A program made the translations under genes and the position numbers. From Tulasnella sp. 424 (lineage: Eukaryota > Basidiomycota > Agaricomycetes > Cantharellales > Tulasnellaceae): a DNA stretch of 64,000 nt. Positions 47,414-57,707 of this stretch are shown piece by piece. Location: contig WSUB01000177.1 of NCBI GenBank assembly GCA_019633425.1, positions 18,088-82,087 of the forward strand. The letters are read 5' to 3'. A model generated the notes under the pieces. It was not told the DNA's origin. It saw only the letters and a list, made by a program, of their open reading frames with translations, and did not search any database. Every line of letters starts with the position of its first letter. Position 1 is the first letter of the stretch.

Positions 47414-48597
47414 ATGTCCTCACCACCTACCAGTACGTAGTCCTCGGAAATCAAGAGTTGTGTCCAGGTATCTTCACCAGATTTCGCTTCGCAGTCGAAG
47501 AGTTTAAAGGTATCGGCTGGGAAGAGTGCAACCATTTCATTCGCGCTATCCGTGCGGCAGCTTGGAAAGAAGGCAAACTTCGAGATCTCGCCTGGACGGC
47601 CGACTTTGCGTCACTCCACTTCTCGCATAAAGCACTAAAATGGCACTGCCGGCTTCCGCAAGATGTTCGTGAAGACTGGGCGAAATTGCAGGTCGCTCTC
47701 TTGGATCGGTGGAGCCCTCCCGACGATGACGACGAGTGAGAACGCGTTCGGGTCTTGTAAGCCTTCGTGGAGGTTAACGTCAACCCGATATCACCTCTAT
47801 CAGGTCCCGGATCGAGCCAACACCAGCAGCTGCGCCTTCACTAAACCGTAGTGATAAGGCTAATAGCCCGCCACAAGGAGCTCTGAAGCTAATTATAGAT
47901 GGATTCGGTACAGATTATTACCTCAGAATTGATAGCGACGGTTGTGCCGAAGTGACCGACGACGCGAATGAGGCACTCCGCATACGCTGCAATCCCCTGA
48001 CCAACACCACTGTTCTAGAACAGATTGTAAGCTTCAGCCGGAACCTTAGTTTCTACGTCAGTCATCGGACGCGCTTACAAATGCAGCGTAGGATGGATCA
48101 AGGCATTCTTGGCTAGGAGTTCAATGGAGGACCACGAAACCCGACCTGGGAATTGGATCGACGAGGTGCGCAGAACGTTCGACAACTCGCCTCCGGTTCT
48201 CAAACTTCGTTTTTCAGCTTCGGCTTTATGGTTCTCGTGGACCCACTTACTCTAAAGTCCTCTTGGGGAGAGATTTTCCCTTATCAGTTTGCATCATGCA
48301 CTGTTTCGGCGGACGGCGAAGTAATTCCATCCTGGGAGAACGGCGACACCAGTAGTATGTTTACCTCTATTAGGCTCTAGTTCCCTTTGAATCTAAGACT
48401 ACCCTGTGTTGCCAGAAATTCCACTTGGTATATTCTGCGAAGATGGAGGTGGAAATCTTTTTCCTGTCGCGGATCCATCCGCTTACTCGAAGCAGTATCC
48501 CAGCGAAAGCAGAGTGGTAAGGAACCTAGTATCCATTATTCCTTACTATAGCTGATACCTGACATACCAGAAAATTTTCATCAAGTCGATTGACTAA
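47414..48597 (+). CDS. Gag/capsid-like family protein, copy B
   Basis: It shares the seven-exon plan with copy A: a 19-nt exon 1 (47414-47432, MSSPPT), exon 2 47468-47735, exon 3 from 47804, then exons at matching positions and a stop at 48595-48597. The Gag-like core reads CNHFIRAIRAAAWKEGKLRD, ADFASLHFSHKALKWHCRLP and DVREDWAKLQVALLDRW. Exon 3 holds EPTPAAAPSLN and GALKLIIDGFGTDYYLRIDS. The C-terminal exons read SWLGVQWRTT, FGFMVLVDPLTLKSSWGEIF, ASCTVSADGEVIPSWEN and KIFIKSID. I found no frame break. The retained frame and splice sites argue for coding function despite obvious divergence from A. Confidence 0.68.
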
Positions 48598-49507
48598 AGT
48601 AACGGGGCCCGATTCAAGCTAGATTCTTTCGGTCTGTGTCACGCATTCCTAACTCGTTGCGACCTTACATGTTCACACAATAGCATTTTGCTAGGAGTGT
48701 GCTTTGATCGTGAGGGCTAATACATTCCCCGTTCTCCGGGAACCTCTTTATTAGCTAGCCGAACTCTGCGAAGTGGAGGGTTTCACGCATTTCGGTGGTT
48801 CCAATTAGAAATATATCCACGTTCAAAACTCCATCTCAGCCTGCGGCATTCTGATAACTGGTCGCTTGCTCGGTTGAGGCTGATTCACCCTGTACGCTTG
48901 CATTTTTTCGTACGTTGGGTCGACCTCATGAAATGGATTTACGTCGATTCCTTGCCAAATACTTTAACCGCTGTTCCCTGCCGTCTCCCGCATGCCAAAC
49001 TAATTTCCGCAGAACTTCTTATAGCTCTGCACAAGGCACACCGCTCACGAAATTCTGTCTGTGGGCTCGCGTGTCCGGTCCGGACCCATTCAGTCGCCAT
49101 GAGAGCAGCTTGCTGTTGGCGCTATATAGAAGCTTCTCGATTTCTTGCTATAATGGTGATCAAGCCCTCTAACTGAATCCCCACTACTTCGACCTTTAAT
49201 GAAGCACCGCCGTCAAAATCGCGGGATTGCGGGCACTACCAAATCGGGATAAGATGAAGGGCCCATTGCGCTATCGCTGGCATCTTCCATCCTATCCCAC
49301 TATAGCACTCTCTGCTCCTGTTTGGGGGGAGCAGCTTATGAGGCGTCCTATTACGAGTCGCGACGATTAGAGTGATCGGAGAGGGGCTTCGCAAAGGCTC
49401 TCGAACGCTCCTATACGACCTCGGACATTGATGGAATGGAGAAACCCACCGACCGTTGGCTTAGCCATCAACCGCCCATGTCGGACGACTCAAGAGTGAG
49501 CGCGCTT
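48598..49507. repeat. 3' flank of copy B and 5' flank of copy C
   Basis: 48655-48900 is the family 3' flank. 48910-49200 has no assigned feature. 49362-49521 (AGAGTGATCGGAGAGGGGCT..., CTCGAACGCTCCTATACGAC, TCAAGAGTGAGCGCG) is nearly the same as 57361-57530 upstream of copy D. It is the 5' flank of copy C, now separated from copy C by the LINE insertion. Confidence 0.65.
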
Positions 49508-51025
49508 GAGAATTGGGATGCTTTTTTTTTTTTTTTTTTTTTTGTTGGGCGAGGGAGAAATTTGCTCACGCGGTGCCTTAGCTCCGCGCTTCAAACACCC
49601 GAAAACGGCTTTGTGTATTTGGCCGCCTGTCCACCAGCCTCCTGCTACTATGGCGACCCTAAGGTCTCCCAGTCTCTCGCTTGTTGGGCGAGTCTGGTTT
49701 TCGCATTCGGTTTATGGTGTGATCGGGGCGTGTGGGGTTGGGCTTCGTCCGCACAGCAGCTCATCGGCCCCCTACCCACTAAAACCCTCTGCGGATTGGA
49801 TACCGCGCGCTCCGCTGGCCCCCATTAGGTGGTTACGGTAGCAGAGCCAGTGTTTCCACTGGTTGCCAGAGGTCGTTGCGACACGACAGCGCCATTGCTT
49901 AACCTCCCGAGAAGGAGGAAAAAGCTGGGAGACTCTATCTGGTACCCTTTCGGCCTTCAAGCAATCCCCCATGCTCAGTCGGGCTCCGAAGGTAGTGTAC
50001 GAGGGTCTCCTCGGTGGCGCCCGCGCCGTACCGATTCCTCGTCCCTCGCTCTCCCTCCGTGGCGCCGGGACTTCGCATGGCTAGTTAACCGACGTCAAAA
50101 GGCGCCCATCTGGGCTTACCCATGTGGTCATACTCAATCAGGTTGACCCACGAGTTTCTGATCAGTTTCGCAGTAATTTTACCCTTGTCTGATCTCATTT
50201 CTGGGAGCTTCGTCATTGCGAGGTCCGTTTTTGCCCTCCTGAAGAGGGCATCATGGAGAGTTGCTATGGCTCTCATTGGTGTTATTCTCTCTTCCCTTAT
50301 GCGCTGCGCGTTCCTTAGTTTCCAGATTACGAAGGCCGCTTCCGAGATTAGGACTTTGTAAGTCCTCTCCCTAGGTTTATTCTTGTGTGAGTAGAGTCCC
50401 ACCCCTAGAATCCTCCAAAAGGTGGGAGGTTCCCAGTCCTCACTATTCGTGGGGGTTGCTATGTTCAGAATTTTTACAACCTCCCTCCATATCGCGTCTT
50501 TCCATGGGGCCATCAGGCATCCCACTAAGACGTGTTCGAGGTCCTCGAGCCCCCCGCAAATGCAGTAGGCTCGGTCCTCCCATTCACCTCCCCACTTAAG
50601 AAAGTAAGCTCCACAGATGGTCCTTCCATGTAAACCACGCCACAGGAAGTCAGATATTTGTTTCCTTATCGGTTGGTTGAAGGGGCTCTGCCACACCGTC
50701 TCTGGGAAGAATTTTTCTCCTTTCCATTTACTGTATTCTTCGATCACGCCCTGGATATTTTCCAGGGACTTCTCGGGAAGGTTCTTCTTTCTTAGGTGTG
50801 CCACCCAAGTGTAGAGGTCATGGAAGGTCAGTTGGGATAACCTAGCTCCGTTCAGACTCCACGAGTCCGGGACGTGTGTTGATATCTCATCTTCCGTCTC
50901 GTGGTACATTGCTGCTTTCGCTAATGTGTCCGCACTCTCATTACCATGGATACCCACATGGGCCTTAACCTTTTGTATGTAGGTCTTTGCCGACCTCCTC
51001 CTCATGAGGTAGAGAATTGGGATGC
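49508..51025 (-). mobile_element. 5'-truncated LINE (non-LTR retrotransposon) insertion with 14-bp target duplication
   Basis: The insert occupies 49522-51011 (1,490 bp). It starts with a run of about 22 T at 49522-49543, which is the poly(A) tail of an element on the minus strand. It is flanked by perfect copies of GAGAATTGGGATGC at 49508-49521 and 51012-51025. The 5' end is truncated inside the RNase H domain. The intact duplication and uninterrupted ORF imply a recent event. Without the insert, the 5' flank of copy C reads continuously like the flank of copy D (GAGAGCTGGGATAC at about 57513-57526). Confidence 0.93.
50085..51011 (-). CDS. LINE ORF2 C-terminal fragment: truncated RNase H plus Cys/His C-terminal region
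   Basis: The frame enters at the truncation point and reads AKTYIQKVKAHVGIHGNESA followed by DTLAKAAM. This is the C-terminal part of a retrotransposon RNase H domain, with the His and last Asp regions. The earlier catalytic acids are missing, so it cannot be an active nuclease. Then come a helical segment (FLWRGLHGRTICGAYFLKWG), a CICGGLEDLEHVLVGC zinc-knuckle-like motif usual in the C terminus of fungal LINE ORF2, and about 150 further residues to a stop at 50085. The annotated ORF extends upstream to 51074 only by running into host flank. No endonuclease or reverse transcriptase part is present. Confidence 0.9.
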   Translation of the reverse strand, partial: YLMRRRSAKTYIQKVKAHVGIHGNESADTLAKAAMYHETEDEISTHVPDSWSLNGARLSQLTFHDLYTWVAHLRKKNLPEKSLENIQGVIEEYSKWKGEKFFPETVWQSPFNQPIRKQISDFLWRGLHGRTICGAYFLKWGGEWEDRAYCICGGLEDLEHVLVGCLMAPWKDAIWREVVKILNIATPTNSEDWEPPTFWRILGVGLYSHKNKPRERTYKVLISEAAFVIWKLRNAQRIREERITPMRAIATLHDALFRRAKTDLAMTKLPEMRSDKGKITAKLIRNSWVNLIEYDHMGKPRWAPFDVG

Positions 51026-51204
51026 CCATGGGGGAATTAGGCCGGATGTGATGAGAAGAAAGGTCGCCGAACACATGTATACCTCACGGTGAGGATCCCC
51101 TTCGTCCTCTTCAGGCTTCGTCGACCTCGGTACCCTGCACCGCATTGAATACAATCTCGAAGTGACCAATACCACCACAAGTCGCGGCAAGCGCTCACAC
51201 AAAA

Positions 51205-52380
51205 ATGTCGTCTCCACCGACTAGTATGTAGCCCTCGGGAACCAATAGTTGGAGTCAGATACCTTCAACAGGTTTCGGTTTACAGTCGAACCGTTCAAGG
51301 GCACTAACTGGGAAGAGTGTAACCATTTCATTCGCGCTCTTCGTGCCGCAGCGTGGAAGGAAGGGAAATCTCGAGATCTCGCCTGGGTGGCGGACTTTGC
51401 TGGCCTCCACTTCTCCCATAAAGCACTAAAATGGCACTCTCGGCTTCCGCAAGATGTCCGTGAAGACTGGGCAAAATTGCAAGTTGCGCTCTTGGATCGG
51501 TGGTCTCCTCCAGAAGATGATGAAGGGTGAGGGCGCGGTTTGGTCTCGTCGGCCATTCGGGAGTGTTACTGACCAGTTGCTTCTATCAGGCCTCGGATCG
51601 AGCCAACACCAGCGGCCGCACCTTCGCTTAATCATAGTGATAAAGCTAACCGCCCACTACAAGGAGTTCTGAAATTAGTTAAACATGGATCCAATACATC
51701 TCATTACCTCAAAATCTGTGACGACGGTCGCGGCGTCGTGGTAGACGACGCGAATGACGCAATCCGCATCCGCTGCAATTCCTTGCTCAGCACCACTGTT
51801 ATAGAACGGATTGTAAGTTTCAAAGCCGATCTTTATCTTCAACGTCGGTCACGAGATTCGCTAACAAAGGCGACGTAGGATGGATCACGGGACTCTTGGC
51901 TAGGGGTCCAGTGGAGGAGCACGAACCCCAACCTGAAAAATGGATCCATAGAGTGCGCGTGGTGTTTGACTACTCATCTCCTACTTCCTAAAAAGTCTTT
52001 ATTTAGCTACGGCTTCATGGTGCTTGTGAATCCAATTCAAGCAAAAGCTTCTTGGGGGAAGACCTACCCGTATCAACCTGCATCATGCACTGTTTCGGCA
52101 GACGGCGAAGTAATTCTATTCTGGAACAACGAGGATACCACTAATATGCGTAGTAACGTTTGGTTCTAGCTTTACTTGCACACAGGGCTGACATTTGCAA
52201 CTAGAAATCGCAATCGGTATCTTTTACGCCGATGAATACCTCTACCTTGCCGCGGATTCAGATGCCTACGCGAGTCAGTATCGCAACGAAGGCAGAGCGG
52301 TAAGGAACTTCCTACCTGTCATACTCTATTAACGCTGATCTCTTACTTTCAGAAAATTTTCGTCGAGCCGATTAACTAAA
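51205..52380 (+). CDS. Gag/capsid-like family protein, copy C
   Basis: It has the same seven-exon plan. The start ATG at 51205 (MSSPPT) splices to NTFNRFRFTVEPFKGTNWEE, then CNHFIRALRAAAWKEGKSRD, ADFAGLHFSHKALKWHSRLP and DVREDWAKLQVALLDRWSPP. Exon 3 has EPTPAAAPSLN and GVLKLVKHGSNTSHYLKICD. Later exons read SWLGVQWRSTNPNLKNGS, YGFMVLVNPIQAKASWGKTY, ASCTVSADGEVILFWNNEDT and KIFVEPIN at the stop. The ancestral exon 5 donor (GTAGTATG in A and B) is mutated to CTAATATG. A GT eight bases further on restores the same phase and adds a few residues. The LINE lies about 180 bp upstream of the start, splitting off the distal promoter. Confidence 0.68.
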
Positions 52381-53254
52381 GTATATAGGATCCTCGCAGC
52401 TGTTTAAATTTGATCAGTTGCGGGGATTACCCATTCATTGTGACGGTGTATGCTTCCACAAACTCTTTTTCTAGGGATGTGCTTTGACCACGAGGACTGT
52501 TGGATCCAACTTCCCGTTCTCCGAAAACCTGTTGACCAGCCGCCCAAACTCGGCGAAGAGGAAGATTTCACCCAGTTCCTTAGTTCCAATTAGAATTTAT
52601 CCGCATTGAAATTCGATCAGCCTGCGGTATGCTTGTACTGAATGGTTTTTTTGGTCCAGGTCGATCCACCGTTGCGCCTGCATTGGGTCGCAGCGATTAA
52701 AGTGATCGTTATGGTAATCGCAGAGGTTCTCGAAAAAGGCTCTCGGACGCTCGGATGCGACCTGACACCACCTCGGATATCGAGGTGATCGAGAAAGACT
52801 TTCTGTCTCAGCCATTAGCCGTCCCATGCCGGATAGTCCAAGAGGGAGCACATCTGGAGTTACTGTGATGCCTATCTAGGAATATGTCCAGGTGTGGCAG
52901 AACGTCGACTGACACGCTTCCGTTAGGCCGCGGATTGAACCAACACCAGCAACTTCGCCTTCACTAATCATCCGAACTCGGCGAAGTGGAGGGGTTCATC
53001 TCTTTCCGTGGTTCCAATTAGAAATATACCCACGTTGAAAATTCGATCAACCTGTGGCATGCTGATAACGGACGGTTCGTTCGGTCCTGATCAGTCCACC
53101 TGGCACGTTTAACCGTTTTGGTCCTCAGTCCCGACTTTACATTTGGAGTCGATAGTGGGTTTAGGCACAGCTAGCTGATACTAAAGACCATCAGATATGA
53201 TGTCGGTTCACATAGAGATGAGAGGAGACTGCGGACAAGACAACCGCAACCTCA
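52381..53254 (+). pseudogene. Copy C 3' flank followed by internally deleted fifth family copy (E)
   Basis: 52435-52690 is the family 3' flank of copy C. From about 52691 a second 5' flank begins (GATTAAAGTGATCG..., GGCTCTCGGACGCTC, near 52800 CATGCCGGATAGTCCAAGAG). It jumps at about 52910 to the start of family exon 3 (GTTAGGCCGCGGATTGAACC, AACACCAGCAACTTCGCCTT) and then directly, at about 52970, to the 3' flank (CCGAACTCGGCGAAGTGGAG, ATGCTGATAACGGACGG) up to about 53105. Exons 1, 2 and 4-7 are gone. 53105-53254 holds nothing recognised. Confidence 0.7.
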
Positions 53255-54096
53255 TTAGCCAGCCTCGCCGTCACCTTCTGCACCCTTCCCCAAACCGTTC
53301 ATAATTCTCCAATCCCATCTCCGGTTTCTCTGAGCTGAAAGGATAAGGAGCCCTGCAGAGGATGGGGCGCGTTGCGACAGTACGGGCGATGTCTTGCTGT
53401 AGGTTTGGTGTTGTCGATTTCGCTGTAGTTCGGTCATGCCAAGCACACTCTCCGCCAAGCGGGTAGTACCGTCGCTCGCGGACATGCTCCTTCTCCTCGA
53501 GGACGTATTCGCTAAGATGTACGATCCCTTTGCACCTGTGCCAGCACTCCCACCATTGGACGAGAAGTATAGCTCCACCGATGAAACAGGCGAGCTCCCT
53601 ATCTAGTTGCTGTCTGAGTCGTGCTCGGAGTTTTTGCGGTGAATGTCCCCTCGACGATGTAGTCATCAATGTCGCCGCGGATTGAAGCAAGAGCGGGCCT
53701 CTTGTGTCGCTGTCCCGGAGGTTGGTGATGCCGTCGATATTGATGGTGACGCCCGGGGGGGCGCTGATATTCCTCACCACAATGGTGCGGCAAGACGATA
53801 GAGGCAGCACCAACGGTCGACCGCGGGTGTGGAGAATGAACGGGGCGATGGCCAGCGCATCTTGTTCCGGAGCTCTGTCCGACCGTCGCTGGTTTCAATG
53901 GGTACATGGCGCTGAGGGTGACGTGATTCGGCGGATGGGAGGTGGGAGTTGGAAAGTGAGGTGCAGATGAAGAAGTCAAGATTTTTCTAAGGGCTTTGCG
54001 ATTGGAGAGCGTTTTCGGTTGATTGGTTGATGACGCCGTTGGCGCGGCTGGAGGAAAGAGGTCTTGTACTTCGGACGAGTTACTCCTCCTTAGCAA
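53255..54096 (-). CDS. Unresolved spliced gene of unknown function
   Basis: Three overlapping minus-strand frames look partly protein-like. They are 54096-53599 (MLRRSNSSEVQDLFPPAAPT), 53813-53271 (TIVVRNISAPPGVTINIDGI, QLDRELACFIGGAILLVQWW) and 53578-53255 (Ser-rich, ending GLGKGAEGDGEAG). The middle frame also extends upstream of 53813 without an ATG (LAIAPFILHTRGRPLVLPLS), which suggests an exon entered by splicing. I could not find a single exon chain that uses them convincingly. No family is recognised. A further frame at about 54460-54160 could hold upstream exons. Treat the limits as a locus, not a model. Confidence 0.3.
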
Positions 54097-54864
54097 ACTT
54101 CTTTTAATTGGAGTGCAAATGGTTTAGAGGGAGCCGCAGAGTCGGTAGTTCTGAGGATCGATATTAGAATGAATATACGGGTTTGAGCGGGCCTTGAACA
54201 TACGTCGTTGTCATTCTTAATCTTCTTGCAGATTCTAAGTCGGGTCGAGATTGGTGCTGGAGTCCCGTTTCTGGTGCCTGTATCGGAAGCAGTCGAAGAA
54301 GGACGTGTGGATCTCCACAAAGTGGTCCCGAAGCGAGGATTGGGGGGAAATCAAAGCAAGTGGGTGGCAACGGAGAAGAGGCTCGGGTATACAGTAGATC
54401 CCCTGAAACGGAGCTGCACACTGATAACGCAGACGTGAAGCAACGCAAACTCAGAAAGCACACGCTGAGCTTCTAAAGCTGGAGGGAAGGGTGCTGATTA
54501 GTATTGGCAGACGGTAAGGAGGGGCGGGGTGTTTACAGTCTTGCTTCTGCAGTGGATTTACTTGCCACGTTGTGGCTCGACTTAACAATTCTCCATGTTA
54601 GGACGATCTGGCGCGGCTGGGATGAATGTTCAAAGTGAGCGACGTCGCTGGTTGGCCTGGTCAGGTGGTTTGGAGGATTGCAAACAACGGTGTTCAAGCC
54701 ACACGGGACCAAACACGGTGTTCTCTCCTCCTGTCACATTGGATCCTCCCCAATTTTCTCCTGATCCTCCACCAACCCATTACTATCGTCGGGATTTCAG
54801 CGATAACGTAAAGGTTTTGGACCATCTACATCATCAGTCTTAGTATCCCCAATTCTTTCACCGT
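54097..54864. other. Intergenic, NAF1 upstream side
   Basis: ORFs on both strands at 54164-54463 overlap, and one (-) may be the 5' part of the preceding unresolved gene. 54600-54860 is the immediate NAF1 leader. Nothing else is supported. Confidence 0.4.
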
Positions 54865-56986
54865 ATGGACGAAACTACCCGAAGGATCGACTCCGCCATG
54901 GCTGGCTCCGGGTCCGAGGTCCCGTCCGCAACGACGAAACAACTTTCAGCACCGCCAAGCCCTCGTTCCGCACCTTCTGCAGCTGAATCAAAGCCCTCCG
55001 GCATGGATGAAGACCAAGACCAGGATGGAGAGGAGGCAGATATCGAGGCGTTACTCCTGCCGTTGGAGTCGCGTGTACGATCACCATTGTGAGTCCATTC
55101 ATAGCAAAACGAGGTCGCATTTGAGCTCATCACACATTCATGCAAGGATAGGACCTCACGACCTTCCGCCTGTGCCATCTCCGCAACATGAACAACTCAA
55201 AGAGCAGGTCATGCCTGGACCATCGCGGTAGGTGGCTTCCCTGCACACGTTCAGGGATTTGTCTAATTCTAAGTGGTCATGGTTCTTCCCGCACCTCGAA
55301 TAGTCCCTCAGTAGCGAGTAACTCTCAAGCAGCTCCCACTGCGGGACTCCCCCTGGATATAGCAGCGATCCTCGACATGGTTACCATATCCGGGCAACAA
55401 CCGCAACACACCCTTCCCGTTGGCCAATCCGCGGAAGGCGGTGTTTCCCAGAAGGCGGCTTCAGAAGACGCGGGATCCTCTTCCGCAACTGAACCAACGC
55501 AAGCTGCCGCTGCTGACGTAAACGCTGAGAGCTCGGACTCATCGTCTTCGGATTGGGACTCCTCCGAGTCGGACGATGAAGAACAGTCTCGACAACCCAG
55601 TCGCCCCTCTCACCCTTCTAAGCTCGCCAACTCGGATGATGAGGACGAGGACCTTGGAGGAAAGACAACCTCGGGTCCATTGAAAACTACAAATGAAGTC
55701 GTCGATCCGGATGTGGCGCCTCCTAGTATCGAGCGAGTTGGAGATGATGAAATCTTGGAGATTGTTGGGGAGGTGATGAGTGTCATTGGCTCTGTCGTAG
55801 TGGTCAAGGGACAGCCCGGCAGTGGAGTCGAGAAGGTCTTGGATACCGGGAGCTTACTCGTTTGGGATGACCGACACGTTCTTGGAGAGGTAAGGACCGT
55901 CTTCGGGGTTGCTTCGTCCGCAGTCTAACGTCTTCATTATAGGTTTTTGAAACCTTTGGACCAACACACCTTCCACTTTACTCCATTCGCCTACCGTCCT
56001 CCCCTTCCAAATCCATTTTCACCGTCGGTCGCAGGGTTTACCACATCCCGGCTCGCAGCAACTACGTATTTACTCGGTCTCTAGCCCTAATCAAAGGCAG
56101 CGACGCCTCGAATCAACATGACGAGGAAGTGGGCGAAGACGAAATCGAGTTTAGTGACGATGAAAAGGAGATCGAGTGGAAGAAACAAAAGAAGATGAAG
56201 AGACAAGGCAGCGTACGTCCAAGTCCAAGGGCAGGAGATGATGGAGACTGGGAGTACTCGTCCTCCTCGGCGTACTACGACCCAGAGACCACATTCGGGG
56301 GTCCTCCAAGTTCAACAGCCGGTCCGTCTACTCCTAGGCGAGCCGCACCAGCTCCGTACGATGAAAGCATGGGCCTTCCTTATGAAGATCAAGATATCTC
56401 TGCGGTGGATGACGATGGCATGAGCGTGACAAGCTCCGTCCCAGAACCTAGTTATGGGCGAGGCCGGGGCTTCAGCAGAGGCCGTAGTAACCGGGGTCGA
56501 GGCGCAAGAGACCGTGGGCGCGGCAGAGGAAGGGGCGCACGAGGAGGGTTCAGAGGGGGAATGCCGCCACCACCTCCACCATCTTTCAACCAACACAATC
56601 ATAGCCACCCTCAATTTGGCGGAACTCCTACCGACGAATACGATCCACGTACATCCAACTCTGAAAACTTCAATTTCTCCTTCCCGCCAGCCCAACAGCA
56701 AACCTTCGGCTTCGGAGACCCGGCTATGGCTATGGGCATGGGTATGATGCCGAATTTCGCAGGAGGTGGAGGTGCTGGGCATGTCGCCCATTTCAACCCG
56801 AATTTCTTCCCTGGGATGATGATGGGTATGAACATGGGCGCCTTTGGGCCGATGGGCATGGGCTGGAACTTCGGCGGTGGGATGGGTGGTCAAGGTTCCA
56901 CGGGATACTGGCCGGGACAGGATCAAGGGGGACAGAATGACTTACATCGCGGCTCGCACGATGGTCAGGATGGTGACTCTCTCTAA
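54865..56986 (+). CDS. NAF1: Naf1, H/ACA snoRNP assembly factor (644 aa)
   Basis: Naf1 binds Cbf5 and nascent H/ACA RNAs during co-transcriptional assembly and is later replaced by Gar1. Exons 54865-55088, 55147-55227, 55304-55889 and 55943-56986 join in phase into 644 residues. A Ser/Asp-rich N terminus (SSDSSSSDWDSSESDDEEQS) precedes the Gar1/Naf1-like core. The core spans the exon 3/4 junction: EILEIVGEVMSVIGSVVVVK, DTGSLLVWDDRHVLGE/VFETFGPTHLPLYSIR, GRRVYHIPARSNYVFTRSLA. After it come an acidic DDEIEF-type linker (EEVGEDEIEFSDDEKEIEWK), an RGG-rich segment (GRGRGFSRGRSNRGRGARDR) and a Gly/Met-rich low-complexity tail (MGMGMMPNF, GMMMGMNMG). The tail and downstream DNA are duplicated at 59.17-59.53 kb. 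Confidence 0.92.
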
Positions 56987-57707
56987 ATCAAGCCCGTGTG
57001 GAACGCTGGAACGGTCGGCGGGTCGTGGGACGCCCCGCTGGCTGCGTCTGAGCCGTTCAACACCTGACGTATCTTTGCTTGTGTCAGCTAGTTATGGCAA
57101 GTCCAATTATGTAAGTAGCCAAATCGGTTTATTCACCTTTGCGTAGCTTTTCTGTTGGTATGAAAGTTATATTATCATCCCTTGGCCAATGATAGCTGAA
57201 ACGGAGGACTCTCTGACTACAATCCAGCCGTCATTTTTATGCAGGAGGTGGGCTTCGGTGTTAAACAAAAACATCGCCGCCCAGTACTTCCATCCGACCT
57301 GCTGAGTCCAAAACGTTCCCTTTTGACTTCGCCTTGTTCTGTAAACCCCAATAGAGGCAAGTAGAGTGATCGGAGGGGGCTTCGCAAAAGGCTCTCGAAC
57401 ACTCCTATACGATCTGAAACCACGCCGGATATGGATGGAAATAAGAAACCTACCAACTGTTGTTTTGACCTTCAGACGTCGCATGCGGGACGAATCAAGA
57501 GTGAGCGCGTTTGAGAGCTGGGATACCTATTGGAAAATTCCCCAGATGTGATGAGAAGGAAAGTCGCCGACCAGATGTACACCTCACAGTGGGGATCCCT
57601 TCGTCTTCCGTCGGCCTCGATACCCTGCACCGCATTGCATACCACAAGGCTGAATCTCGAAGCGACCAATACCACCACCACAGACCCTGGCAAGCGCTCG
57701 CACAGCG
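56987..57707. other. NAF1 3' flank and 5' flank of Gag-like copy D
   Basis: 57080-57300 is the NAF1 3' flank, which reappears at 59300-59530 (shared words include CTTTCTGTTGGTATG, GTTATGATATCATCCCTTGG-like, GGCCTCGGTGTTAAACA and CATCGCCGTCCAGTACTTCC-like). 57361-57707 is the Gag-like family 5' flank. It includes ATGTGATGAGAAGGAAAGTC, ACCCTGCACCGCATTGCATA and TGGCAAGCGCTCGCACAGCG just before the start, all found again upstream of copy C. Confidence 0.7.

Noticed and set aside
50085..51074. A free-standing cellular RNase H gene
   Set aside because: The domain is truncated at a LINE insertion boundary with a poly(A) tract and target duplication, and its first 20-odd residues come from flanking DNA.
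56312..56926. 204-aa ORF on the minus strand
   Set aside because: It is a His/Ala-rich shadow of the Gly/Met-rich NAF1 tail.
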